This document shows, piece by piece, positions 47,133 to 58,796 of a DNA stretch of 64,000 nt. How positions within the stretch are numbered: the first letter of the stretch is position 1; each line of letters starts with the position of its first letter. Both the position numbers and the translations under genes were made by a program. The notes under the pieces were generated by a model, which worked only from the letters and a program-made list of their open reading frames with translations, had not been told where the DNA came from and ran no database searches. The stretch is from Lamellibrachia satsuma (taxonomy: Eukaryota > Annelida > Polychaeta > Sabellida > Siboglinidae), in assembly GCA_033239005.1 (NCBI GenBank), contig BSQZ01000001.1, positions 6,422,001 through 6,486,000 of the forward strand. Direction: 5' to 3'.

Positions 47133-47184
47133 CCGGTACGGTAGTGGCGCCACGTAGTGGGAAACAGTGCTCGCCTCCTCATTG

Positions 47185-48240
47185 GTGGATCTCCGCATGA
47201 CTCAGACCACGACTTATTTACGGCACCGCACTGACGCATACAGCCACAGGCATAGAAATACAGTCGTCTTTGTTGTCTCTGAAAAGGACTTAGTTCTAGC
47301 GTGCACGCACTATCAGCAGGACGTACATGAGTCACTCACAGCCGGCTTTATTTGGCGCCTGTCTGACCTAGTCTACTTTAATTAACTCACTCTGCAAATG
47401 AAGCGCCTTCGTAAACTCAGCAGATGGCGAAGGCGACAAACGGTGGCGCCACACCATGGAGCCTTAAGTATGTATCTTTACACCTGGGCCATATATTAGA
47501 TCATCAACAAGGGTTTCGTATCACATGGAATAGTATCGTCTTGGGCCGCAGGTAACACAAAAAATCGGGAACAGATTTGTCTTAATGTTGTTTCTAACAA
47601 TTACATTTAATTGTGTAAATTTTAAATTATAATTTCCTTTATGATCGATCGCTACGGATATAATTATACGTGTAAGAGTACACAAAACTATGCAGTTGTG
47701 GCCTTTTGAATAAATCGGGATCTCTTGCTCCTGTTATCTGGAGGTAGAATGTTCCAATCTGCTAGGGTTCTTGGGTAGGACCATGCAAGTTAGGTAGCCA
47801 TTTAATTTAGTATACATTATGGTGCAGTGCACACGGTTGAATTCAGTCTCATAGTCTTATCTCCAATGAAGCAAGCTATACAAGATGACTGTGTAATTAA
47901 GTAGATGAATGCTTTATGCGGCGGCAGCGGCTATGGCAGCGGGGGCGGGGGGGGGGCACCGAAAGGTCAAATGGCCACCCCAATCTCCTCATTCGATACT
48001 GCTCCCCTACATACCCATCGCTCGCTCGCTCACTCACTTACTAAATAAGGGCATGCCCAATGCATTTTAATAATGGTTTAATGTGGGCAAGTAAACCATT
48101 AGATTAATTATCCAATCTTTGTCCGCCGTGTGGTCAATTACGTAAATTCTGGAATCTACCGATTTCAACAGCAAGCAAAATTGAAATAGTGACGTCATTA
48201 TACTACATTATGGAACTGTAATTGATGATCTCAGAGATGG
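47185..48240. other. no gene recognised
   Basis: Moderately GC-rich flank of the transposon. It includes one TGGCGCCAC site at 47444 and a G-run (about 47937-47957, ggggggggggc) that could form a G-quadruplex. Confidence 0.4.
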
Positions 48241-48249
48241 TAGACCGTG

Positions 48250-51175
48250 ATTCCTGCATAACACGTCGATGACTCATGTTGTCATTTTGCATACTATCTG
48301 ACTCACGACCAGGAAGATATTTGTCACACAAACACCCGTTGCGAAAGCCTGGACTACCGCCCTACTTGGCTAACAATCGCACGGGGACGTCCCACAAACA
48401 GGAACAGTGTTTTCATTGGATAACTCTACGACAATCTGATCTCAGGATCGCCAACATCAGTGCGGAGACACGGATGCATTGTGATGATAATCGCATTTGA
48501 TACGATTGCCCGGGGCGGCCCCTTAAACGAAGAACTTGTTGGCATACATGTCCAAAATAGTATGCCAATTAACGAGTTTACGGGAAAGTGAGTAACAGTG
48601 GCGCCATCTCTCGACATAAACATACATCCAACAAGGACGAGGTTGCATGTCCGTCAAGGCTTATTTGCGTTTGTGTTGCACACCAGTTACGGTTGCATAA
48701 TGTGAATGAGTTTCAACGGTTCGTGCTGCCACAGTGCTGTTACTCCAAATGTCGTGTATGCTCAGAAAGTTTAATGTAGGTATGTTAGGGTCTCGCAAAG
48801 GGGGAAGCCAAATGGGTGTGCGGGGTGGGGGGGTGGGGGCAATCTTATAGTCTCTCATTAGTTTACCATGCTACCATGTAGCGAACAGGTGACATACGGA
48901 AAACATTTAAATGGGGTCATGAGCCGTGCGTGCGTGCGTGCTTTCGTGCGTGCGTGTGCTTCAACACAGCAATTTAGACACTATAGCAATTACGGGACCA
49001 ACGCTTCCAGTTAATCAAGTACTTTAAGGGGTTGTCCCGTAAACACGCAGCGACAACTTTAAATCTGATAAGTGTAATAACCCAGCATTCCTATGCGTTA
49101 GTCGACTGCAAAATCACGATACCGGGGATAAGCAAATCACAGGGTCTATTGTTACTGTTGAGCGCCGCTCACTGATCTCTGTGACTCACGCAACTGATAC
49201 TTCCCGTTGCCCGAGGCCAGACAATACCTATTCCCATAGAGATATCAATCTCTCTTGTATGACTGCAAGTTCGAAAGTCACGCCAGAACAGCGACAAATT
49301 TCACACGGTACATTGAATAACAGTGGCGCCATCGCCAGGCGGTACACACAATTATTCGTTAACCGTCAAAGAAGTAAGACTAAGTACACTAAGATCAAGG
49401 AAAGAAGGGACTATAACTTTATAAGCTAGGACTCTGGTTGAAGATAAGATAGAGTGGTCAAAGGCGAAGAAGGACTAATCGCGGCTGTCGTATATATTCT
49501 TACTACTACAACCGCAGCAAACAGTAAATCGTCAATACCATCGATTTGGGTCAAGACAAACGTCTTATCTAAGCGGAAACTAGTAGGCCCTACATTTCCT
49601 TAATAATTATGCTTCCTTGTTAGCGTTCCAGTGAACACTCGGAGAGGTGGCGCCACCTCCCGGAAACTAGAATTAATAATTTGTGGAGACTACATAATCA
49701 TTTGCCATTCAAATTTCCAAAATCACATAAGTTTATATTCCATTGTAACGTTTTGTTCAACGAGATCTAACATTTTCTCACTTACTCACTCACTCACTCA
49801 CTCACCCACCCACTCACTCACCCACCCACCCACACTCTCACTCCATAAATGTCATTTTGCCCTGAAACATGATTGGGAATGACCACAATACGGCTATCCT
49901 GGCATAACGGCAATCGCTTCTAAAATTAGGACTTATATACATGATGCATTTTTTAAATCTTCTGACACGACTGAACAAGATTGTCCACGAAAGCAATGCG
50001 ATACCGATTTAATGTTAACAAGGAATCTAACTAACTAGGATGTGTATTGAGAATCATTGCAGTGTATGGACCATCATCTTAATGTGTTAATTGTGGTTTT
50101 AATTAGTGAATGTCGGTGTAGTATTTTCGCAGTCATAATTATGCTACAAACATTTCTTGTCACCTCGCAAAATATATAGACTGCATAACACGCAAATAGG
50201 GGCCTACATGACTCAGGGGCCTACATGACTCAGGGGTCTACATGACTAATATGTGGATAAGGAAGATATTTATCACACACAAACACCATTATTAATTCTT
50301 AGACAGCCGCTCTACTTAGATAAAAAAGGTTCAGGGACGGGCCGCAAACAGGTGAACTGTTTGAATGGAGCACGACAAACTGATATCATGGCCGGCATTT
50401 CCATTGAAAATCACACAGATTATATCCATTTTTACACGACTTCGAGAAGCGGCCTTGGCCTGGTTTGCCAACAGGTTGTTTGCGTAACAGTAAAAATGAG
50501 TAATAGTGGCGCCATCTCTTGACATAAATAAACACACAATCAAACAATAGGATGTAGGCTACGTCCAAAAGCGCGTGGTGCATTTTTGCAATAGTTTAAC
50601 AACACTGAACGAAATTGTTGTCCACGAATGTAACAAGATCCTGATGGAATATGAAAAAGGAAGCTAATTAACTTAGTTGAATGGAAAGTATACAGAAAAT
50701 CTATATGCGGCCTTCGTCATCATAGTACGTGTCAATAAGTATTGTGTTTAAATTATGCATGCCGGTTTAGCATTTACTTAGTCATGTGTTCCTCCTGCAC
50801 GACACATTGGTGACTCAGGCGATCATTATGCGTATCCTTCACACGACCAGGAAGATATTTGTCAGACACAAAAACAAATCAATGCCACTGGCCAGATTAG
50901 CGCTTTACTTAGTATAGCAATGACAGAGGGGGCGTCCCGCAGACAGGAACAGTGTTTTGATTGGTACACAACATTTTGATTGGAAATCATACTGATCATA
51001 ATAATATATTATTATGTTATTAATGTTTACACCAATGCTAGAGACGGCCTTGGACTGGTTTGACTGCAAGTTGTACCTGTTAGTAATAGTGGCGCCATCT
51101 GTTATCACGTCAGGATAGTGCAGCATTTTGTTATGGAAAATTTAACAGTAGTGGCGCCATCTGCACGTAAACATA
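48250..51175 (+). repeat. Diverged dispersed repeat family ending in AGTGGCGCCATCT
   Basis: Copies near 48270-48640, 50240-50535 and 50810-51110 share 'cgaccaggaagatatttgtca', '(c)aaacaggaacagtgtttt-attgg' and a final AGTGGCGCCATCT. Additional TAACAGTGGCGCCATC-type ends stand at 49316-49332 and 51143-51161, and GAGGTGGCGCCACC at 49645. Unit length is about 300-370 bp with many changes. No coding sequence is present. The family could be a MITE or a decayed satellite. Confidence 0.6.
49785..49840. repeat. (ACTC/ACCC)n simple repeat
   Basis: A short run of cactcact and cacccacc units. Confidence 0.9.
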
Positions 51176-51621
51176 CTTAGTACAACAACATATAATCTGC
51201 CCTGGTGACGCATTAAGATTCTGAGGATCGTAGGCATGGGAGTGTCACCCTCAAAACAATAAAGAAAAATGAAGACAACATCCAGGGACCAAGCTGAGAT
51301 TATGGACAGGCAGTTCAAATCAGACTTCAGTCCTGCTGCCGTCTACTCACCTGAAGATTCCATGATAACGTGCATGGGGGGGGGGCACCTAAAAGGCGAG
51401 TGGAATTACAAGAGTGCACGATATATCTACACAACCTGTTTACACGCGGTGTTGTTGGTTGCTTTTCGTGCGTGTGTACGTGCGTGCGTGCGTGTGTGCT
51501 TGCGTGTGTACATTGTGATTTATTTATCAACATTTTAACAAATGTAAAATAAAGGATCAGTAACAACTTTACATCTGTACAATGCTACAAATCTTTCAGT
51601 TGTGCCCTGCTATCACTATCG

Positions 51622-51825
51622 TCTAGTGTGTCGAGTGTTGTGTTCTGGAGTCTAGTGTGCCGAGTGTTGTGTTCTGGAGTCTAGTGTGCCGAGTGTTGTG
51701 ATCTGGAGTCTAGTGTGCCGAGTGTTGTGTTCTGGAGTCTAGTGTGCCGAGTGTTGTGTTCTGGAGTCTAGTGTGCCGAGTGTTGTGTTCTGGAGTCTAG
51801 TGTGCCGAGTGTTGTGTTCTGGTGT
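51622..51825. repeat. 29-bp minisatellite (tctagtgtgccgagtgttgtgttctggag)n
   Basis: Seven nearly perfect units. The unit length is not a multiple of 3 and no coding role is apparent. Confidence 0.95.
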
Positions 51826-53211
51826 CAACGCAATGATATACGTGTGTTTCGCTGTGTCCGCTGTGGATTCATTGTTGACTTGTAGCACTGCCGTGGTGTT
51901 CTTCCACTCCATCACGTTCCCTTGTACTTCACATCACTACTGTACTTCACGCAATCTCCTTCTACTGCCTTGTTGCTTGTTACGTTAGTCACACATCCGT
52001 GATCTGATTATGAAATTGCATTAACATTATAATAGGTGTTGAAATGCAAAGTCAGATGACAATAATGACATTAAATAATAACTTAAACTGGCATCATTTT
52101 AATTCACGCGACTCGTCTGAGACAAACTTTAGTGTTTTCAACGCGTCTGCGATGATTTGTCGTGACGTGTATGACATTGTTCTGCCTAGGTCGAATTTGC
52201 AGGGCGTTGCGCCCTGCCCTTTTTTTGGTGACGCCCTGTGTTTTTCGGTACCAAAATGAATGCCCTGCCTTTTTTCATGACGCCCTGCTATTTATTTCGT
52301 TTTTCCAAATATTTTGGCATTGCGATATATTTTTGTTCGCGTGGCAGCCTCAGGCTCAAAAGCTGCTTGCTCGTCACGGTAAGCTTGCAACCAATCAGCA
52401 TGTAGATTACAAGCTGATTGGTTCAATAAGGTCACGTGCGATACCAGTTTACACGCGGCTCAGCAACTTTCGAAAAAATTCCGATTTCGGCGAAGCCTCG
52501 ACAGGAGCAAATGAAAAAGAAATACGACTTAGCAGCAAAGCAGCAGCAATCTTTAACTTCGATAATCGCTTATTAAGCTGCCGAGCATAGGCAGTCAATG
52601 GTCTCGCAACATATAGTAAGCGATGACGGGCCCGCCATCCCTTGAGACTTCTTACAACTACGCTCGCCATCCGTTGACAACGATATAATTATCGGCCATA
52701 CTTTTGTTTAAGCCGCCACCCAAAGTTGCAATTAAATCAAATCACGCCATTTTCTTAACTTCACTACTCAGTAGGTTTGTGTTTAGCTAGCAATTACACA
52801 AAATCGTAATCACCCTGCGCCACCGCCGACGTGTTTACAAAATGGCTTGCCTTGGTAAGCGCCAGTAAAATTTGTTGACGTAACCGAGAATTTCCCTGTC
52901 GAACTGCTATAACCTCTGACCCGTCAGCGGGAATCCCGACATGCCATGTCGATAAACCAATGAACGTGATTCGGGAGATATTGACGTCAGTTGGATCATC
53001 CAATAGGTATTCGTACAGTTAATACACGGGGTTTCCAATCAGCAACCGCTGACGTAGTCGAATTCAAGATATAGTTTTGTAATCATTACAGAAATTTAAC
53101 GCAGATTACGGCATTGTGCAAACCGTTTTCGTATTACGAAAATAAAATGTATAAATACAGAAAATTCAATACGTTGCAGATTAGCTAAATCATAAAATAA
53201 TGACACCCTAG

Positions 53212-54903
53212 ATGATGAGAAGGCTGTTGATGCCTGTGACGTGGATGATGAGAAGGCTGTTGATGCCTGTGACGTGGATGATGAGAAGGCTGTTGTTACT
53301 GAGGACGTGGACGACGAGAAGGCTGTTGATGCCTATGACGTGGATGATGAGAAGGCTGTTGATGCCTATGACGTGGATGATGAGAAGGGTGTTGGTGCCT
53401 GTGACGTGGATGATGAGAAGGCTGCTGATGCCTGTGACGTGGATGATGAGAAGGCTGTTGTTATTGAGGACGTGGACGACGAGAAGGCTGTTGATGCCTG
53501 TGACGTGGATGATGAGAAGGCTGTTGATGCCTATGACGTTGATGATGAGAAGGGTGTTGGTGCCTGTGACGTGGATGATGAGAAGGCTGTTGCTGCCTGC
53601 GACTCGGATGATGAGAAGGCTGTTGATGCCTGTGACGTGGATGATGAAAAGGCTGTTGATGCATGTGACGTGGATGGTGAGAAGGCTGTTGGTGCCGAGG
53701 ACGTGGATGATGAGAAGGCTGTTGATGTCCGCGACATGGATGACGAGAAGGCTGTTGGTGCCTGTGACGTGGATGATGAGAAGGCTGTTGATGCCTGTGA
53801 CGTGGATGATGAGAAGGCTATTGGTGCCGACGACGTGGATGATGAGAAGGCTGTTGATGCCGGCGACATGGATGATGAGAAGGCTCTTGCTACCTGTGAC
53901 GTGGATGATGAGAAGGCTGTTGGTGCCGGCGACATGGATGATGAGAAGGCTGTTGATGCCTGTGACGTGGATGATGAGAAGGCTGTTGATGCCTGTGACG
54001 TGGATGATGAGAAGGCTGTTGGTGCCGACGACGTGGATGATGAGAAGACTGTTGATGCCTGTGACGTGGATGATGAGAAGGTTGTTGGTACCGGCGACAT
54101 GGATGATGAGAAGGCTCTTGCTACCTGTGACGTGGATGATGAGAAGGCTGTTGGTGCCGACGACGTGGATGATGAGAAGACTGTTGATGCCTGTGAAGTG
54201 GATGATGAGAAGGTTGTTGGTGCCGGCGACATGGATGATGAGAAGGCTCTTGCTACCTGTGACGTGGATGATGAGAAGGCTGTTGGTGCCGGCGACGTGG
54301 ATGATGAGAAGGCTGTTGATGTCTGTGATGTGGATGATGAGAAGGCTGTTGGTGCCGGCGACATGGATGATGAGAAGGCTGTTGATGCCTGTGACGTGGA
54401 TGATGAGAAGGCTATTGGTGCCGACGACGTGGATGATGAGAAGGCTGTTGATGTCTGTGACGTGGATGATGAGAAGGCTGTTGGTGCCGGCGACGTGGAT
54501 GATGAGAAGGCTGTTGATGCCTGTGACGTGGATGATGAGAAGGGTGTTGGTGCCGGAGACATGGATGATGAGAAGGCTGTTGATGCCTGTGACGTGGATG
54601 ATGAGAAGGCTATTGGTGCCGACGACGTGGATGATGAGAAGGCTGTTGATGTCTGTGACGTGGATGATGAGAAGGCTGTTGGTGCCGGCGACGTGGATGA
54701 TGAGAAGGCTGTTGATGCCTGTGACGTGGATGATGAGAAGGCTGTTGATGCCTGTGATGTGGATGATGAGAAGGCTGTTGATGCCTGTGACGTAGATGAT
54801 GAGAAGGCTGTTGGTGCCGGCGACGTGGATGATGAGAAGACTGTTGATGCCTGTGACGTGGATGATGAGAAGACTGTTGATGCGTGTGACGTGGATGATG
54901 AGA
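53212..54903 (+). repeat. 33-bp coding minisatellite (~51 units) in the hAT exon
   Basis: Tandem gtggatgatgagaaggctgttgatgcctgtgac units encode the 11-residue motif DDEKAVDACDV, with GAG, GAD and ATC variants arranged in higher-order patterns. All units are exactly 33 bp, so the frame is unbroken. The shadow frames (MMRRLL..., IHVTGINSLLI...) are open only because of the periodicity. Confidence 0.97.
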
Positions 54904-55289
54904 ACACTGCCCTGGACCCATGTCAGTTTCCCGGGAATGACCAGGCAGCACTGAACCATCATGGGAATGACAAGATCGATGCACTTCTGCCTGATTGTGA
55001 TGGCCTGCCTCAGCTCGACAAGACCGAGAACGAGTGGCAACTCTTCAAACACATTGTTGTTGCTGTCCAGAGTCTTGCCGGAAAGAAAACAATTGAAATG
55101 TTGAGGTTGTTGTCAACAGGATGTCCGCTAGGCCAATTGTTCCCAAATCTGGCAGTGTTGGCCAAGATCTACCAGCTAATTCCAGTTTCAATAGCCGAAT
55201 GTAAAAGAGGTCTTTCGACACTTGGCGGAATTAAAACGAAATCAAGAAACAGTTTGTCAACCAAAATGCTAAACGCTCGCTTGTCTGAG
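53212..55289 (+). CDS. hAT transposase C-terminal exon with an expanded acidic repeat
   Basis: One open frame runs from acceptor-like gacaccctag at 53211 to a perfect donor, GTCTGAG|gtaagt, at 55289. About 560 residues are DDEKAVDACDV repeats. Then follow roughly 125 unique residues ending in a hAT dimerisation domain (LFPNLAVLAKIYQLIPVS, AECKRGLSTLGGIKT, RNSLSTKMLNARLSE). In active hATs this domain carries the last conserved block. The rest of the transposase (BED finger, catalytic Asp residues) is not seen upstream, so this is a partial or rebuilt gene. Downstream exons beyond 55289 are not recognised. It is unknown whether it is expressed. Confidence 0.6.
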
Positions 55290-56120
55290 GTAAGTTTGGT
55301 AAACATTAATCTAAATGCGTGGTAATTCAAACATATTAAAACAGTCGCGTTGCTTAAGTTAACCATAGCCTTGCTCTTGGCTTAGGGAGTTTCGTTTATA
55401 TAACAATGGCGATATAACTGAACAAAATAAATAAGTGCAGCCGAACCTGGTGGACCACTTGTCTAGCATGCGGGCTCACGTGTATTTTAACATAGATTTG
55501 TCATCTATTATCGCCCACCACATGTTTTTATGTCGACTGAGAGTTGACATATTTGACACCCGTCGACTTAAAAACATGTAGTGGTGGTGTGCGTGCGTGC
55601 TTTGATGATAAAATCATAAATCATTTTAGGCAAGAGTTAACCTTCAATTGTATTGAGGAAAACATAATGGCATATACCACCTGTATAATTATAGTAACTA
55701 TTAGTAAGTAGACCTATTGGACTAGAGTGTAGTAGTGATGATTGGAATGGCAACTGTTGTTTTTAAATACAAATTCAGTAGTGGCTACTAATGAGTAATT
55801 TATTATGTCACGTTTGTTTTTGTACATATTTCCTACCGATATTATTACTGTACGTGGTTTTTGTGAGTCGTTACAGTCTGTTGGCCGTGATGAAAACGCA
55901 TCAAGATGAACTTCAGTGATGCTATGTTTGAGTAGTATATGGCAGCAGCAGCCAAAGCCTGGCTCTCAGAGCGCAAGTGTCAGCTTGGGTTTGGTTTCCC
56001 TTTGTAGCATGTGCCTCACATTCATTGTCGTGTGTCTTGCAATAAACTAAATTGTGCAATGCCTTAATGTGTCATGTTAACGTCGCAAGTGCCTGTTTAA
56101 CCACTGCTCACCGCGCTTTA
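55290..56120. other. no coding feature recognised
   Basis: Downstream of the hAT exon. A short inverted repeat (acatgttttta-tgtcgac / gtcgac-ttaaaaacatgt, 55522-55578) is the only structure noted. Confidence 0.4.
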
Positions 56121-56264
56121 CGTGCCCTTTTTCTAAAATGGCACCCTGCCCTTTTGAAAACCTGGGCAGAACACTGGTGTGCACCCCTTGCGGCGCGACG
56201 CTTGTCTTCGGGGGATTTTTATCCAACCTTTATCGCGTCGTAGAATGTCAAACATGTTTGATAT

Positions 56265-56400
56265 TAAAGACAAATCATCGGCGACAAATCGCCGTGACGT
56301 GTATTCCGGTAAAGACAAATCGTCATCGACGAGTCGCGTCGTGACGTGTATGCCGGCACGATCAGCATCGGCGACAGATTTGTTTGTTTTTCGAAATGTG
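56265..56400. repeat. CGTGACGTGTATGCC-containing repeat
   Basis: Two diverged units of 'gacaaatcg-ccgtgacgtgtattccgg' type. The family also occurs at 52158-52175 and as near-perfect repeats at 63887-64000. Confidence 0.75.
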
Positions 56401-56639
56401 TTGAGGCATCTAGCCAATCAGAAGCTTCCTAGAAGTCATGGGACTGTCCCTAAAAACCGCGGAGAAAATGGTGGATGCAAACATCTGTCAATAAATGTAC
56501 GAAGTATCAGAGGAATACACTTTATTCTTAGCACCTGTGGGCCATGCTGGACCACGCGAGAGCCCCACGAGACTGGCCAACCGCCGTATCAGCGGGTCAG
56601 TGGCGCCGCCTGTATGACAAAACATATATTAAAATAATA

Positions 56640-57050
56640 TCCTTTCCCTCATAATGTTAAACACAAAGCATACCAGATTCAACAGGAGATCAGGCGTACG
56701 AGGCGTCATGCTCGCAATCAATCGGCATGATGCAGCAAAGAAAAGCATTGTCTAACGACACATAAGTTGGTCATTACCAATTAAGCACACTCTCACACAG
56801 TCCTTAAAGTCACTTGCAATTAAGCATTGTTGTAATTATGCGCACTGTCACACATAGTCATTCTAGTAGGCGGGTTGTCGTGACCGTTAGTGTTGTCAGT
56901 GCTCCTTAGTCCCATCATAGATACTGGCATCTCGGAAGTGATAGTACGGCTTGGTTACGTCTGGCACCATGCACCAAAATCATCCTCTTCATGGTCTGTA
57001 GGTTCTCTTCCGCTACGATTCGTCTCACCAGCTCCTTTTGCCACTGTTCC
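56640..57050. other. no feature recognised
   Basis: Between the hAT-like element and the Gypsy-like remnant. I could not find an LTR. Confidence 0.35.
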
Positions 57051-57079
57051 CCTATTAGGCTGAGCCCAACCGCATTCAC

Positions 57080-58100
57080 CATCTCTTGCTCGTTGTCTTT
57101 TGAGGGGCTCTTATCGGTGGCTCTGTGACATCATACTGCTGCAGTCTCATAAGCATGTTTCGCATTCGTTTCGGACCATCCTCCAGGGGTTTGGTCATGA
57201 TAGGCTACAGTGGCTTATGTTCCGAGTACACCGCAGTGTGCCTTCCAAATGTGTGTTGGTGATACTTCTCAACATACCAGACCCCTGCGAGCATTTCCTT
57301 CTCAATGGTTGCTTATCTTTATCTTGTCTCAGTGAGGATCACGGCTGCTGTATGCAAGTGGAGTAGGGCTGCACCCCGGCCCTTTTCGCTCGCGTCACAA
57401 TGGATTGTCAGTTCCACCTCAGGTCTGTAGTATCGCAGTAATGGCTCTGTCGTCACCATCGCTTTAGTAGACAGCAATGCCTCTCCCTGGTAATCTCCTC
57501 GTTGCCAGTCTGCCCCATGCTTGGTAATTTGTATCATCGGCTCTGTGATGTCAGAGAGATTTGGAAGAAACTTCACAAGGCATTGTATGAATACCATAAA
57601 TCTCCTCAATTCACACAAATCTGATGGTTCAGTCATATGTTGCACGCATCGCACCTTCTCCGGAACTGGACGCAGACCCTCATCTGTCACCACATGTCCT
57701 AAGATGCTTGATGTTAGACCGCCTCAACTGCATCTTATTCTTGTTGAGTTTGATCACCAACTGTTCACATCTTTGTAGTAGGGCTGTAAGTCTCTCGTCA
57801 TGCTGATGTGTGGCACTCGTCTTGGTGTCTCCACATCCTGTCACCACTATGTCATCAGCTACACACGTGATTCCATTCAGTCCGTCAAGAGCTTGGTGGC
57901 TTTCATTGGAAGATTTCCGCAGAAACGTTGCGGCCAACTGGAAGACGTAACCATCGATAGCGTCCGAGAGGGGTGTTGAAAGTTGTCTTGAGAGACGACT
58001 CTCTGTTTAGCCGCACGAGCCAATAGCCCGATTTAAGATCTACGACTGTGAACACTTTGGCCTCCTGTAATATCGGCAAGACGTCATCAATATGGCATCA
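57080..58100 (-). pseudogene. Gypsy-type reverse transcriptase and RNase H remnant
   Basis: Read on the minus strand from 58100: a palm-like segment (VFTVVDLKSGYWLVRLN, then TPLGRYRW), a damaged catalytic region (CVADDIVV in place of the usual YxDD context) and NKNKMQLRRSNIKHL. The connection follows (LRRFMVFIQCLVKFLPNLSD, LTIHCDASEKGRGAALL with the first RNase H Asp), then KEMLAGVWYVEKYHQHTFGR and RNMLMRLQQYDV. Several frameshifts and a stop (EHKPL*) break it, so it is inactive. It belongs with the protease and gag pieces to the right, which lie upstream on this strand. Confidence 0.85.
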
Positions 58101-58435
58101 AGTAGCGCTCCCTCGTGAGAGCCTTGTTCAATTGTTGTGGGTATATGCATACATACTTTGCCATTTTACTTCACTGCTGTCACAGTCACTATGTTACTAT
58201 AACATTCATCCAGTCTCCACCCTTTGCAACTCTGATTTCACATCACCTGATATGGCGTATTATATTCTTCTCACTCGACTCACAGAAGGCAACCCTTCTG
58301 GGTCTGTTTCTAAATGTTGCATCCTGGCAGGATGCCAACCTCATCATCAAACACAGAATGGAACTATTTCACAATGTCCTGTGGTGTCCCACACGACTCT
58401 AGTAGGTTGACCTCAATCTTCTTCATAACGTTTAA

Positions 58436-58710
58436 TTAATTGACTGTGATGAACTTCATCACTTCACTTGCTCGTAGCCCCAACATTGCAGTTAGGTTTT
58501 CTTCGACAATCACGACCTTCACATTGTACTTCTGCTCAATGGATATGTTACGCATCATTACCTTGGCAACTCCCACCGGCTTGGTCTTGTCACCTGTCCA
58601 TGATTTCAGTGTTGCGTCCGTCGGCATGACATCTGTACCTTTTGGTACAAGTGCTCGAGGTATGACGTTCACAGATAATCCTGTGTCAATGGGGAACCGA
58701 TTTACCTGAA
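58436..58710 (-). pseudogene. Retropepsin-like protease region of the Gypsy-type element
   Basis: The minus strand encodes PIDTGLSVNVIPRALVPKGT, carrying the D-T-G active-site triad and the following strand, then LGLRASEVMKFITVN, a typical end of such domains (L-G-L/R). It is preceded by a disrupted linker to the gag zinc knuckle. About 335 bp of unmatched sequence (58101-58435) separates it from the reverse transcriptase, probably an insertion or decay. Confidence 0.8.
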
Positions 58711-58796
58711 TTCACCATCCTCAAGTTCACGTAGATTTTAGTTCTGTCCAGCCTGTGAACTTCCTCATTTGTTACCTGCTCCACCGATTCATCGTC

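Larger units (their letters stand above)
34401..47184 (+). mobile_element. THAP/YqaJ DNA transposon (ISL2EU-like), right end split by a Ginger-type insertion
   Basis: The left inverted repeat includes 34428-34455 (CCACCAGGGGGCGGTACTAC then CGTACCGG), continuing CACCTAG. The right repeat, read on the - strand, is 47160-47137 (CCACTACGTGGCGCCACTAC, CGTA), then CCGG, and resumes at 38817 as CACTAGCC. An 8.3-kb insertion at CCGG separates the two parts. A further 'caatgagg' lies about 50 bp outside CCGG on both sides, so the repeats may reach about 55 bp. The element carries two convergent genes, a THAP-DDE transposase (+) and a YqaJ-family nuclease (-). From memory, this gene pair defines ISL2EU elements. 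The exact ends and target duplication are not resolved. Confidence 0.75.
52200..56176 (+). mobile_element. hAT-like transposon, about 4 kb (ends tentative)
   Basis: The left end CAGGGCGTTGCGCCCTGCCC and the right end, read inverted, CAGTGTTCTGCCCAGG are hAT-like. Sub-terminal copies of a CCCTGCCCTTTTTT motif flank both ends (52213-52290 and 56125-56165), which supports their belonging together. The interior contains one long exon that ends in a hAT dimerisation domain. The 8-bp flanks (cgaatttg and gtgtgcac) do not match, so either the ends are misplaced or the duplication has decayed. Confidence 0.5.

Noticed and set aside
51269..51370. Possible LINE reverse transcriptase fragment (EIMDRQFKSDFSPAA)
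   Set aside because: The resemblance is one short peptide only. No RT motif follows within 300 bp, so it is not annotated.
51622..51825. CRISPR array
   Set aside because: The 29-bp units are directly adjacent with no unique spacers, and the genome is an animal's. It is a minisatellite.
53208..55052. Very long minus-strand frame of LLIIHVTGINS repeats
   Set aside because: It is the antisense of the 33-bp minisatellite. Several frames on both strands stay open because the unit is a multiple of three.
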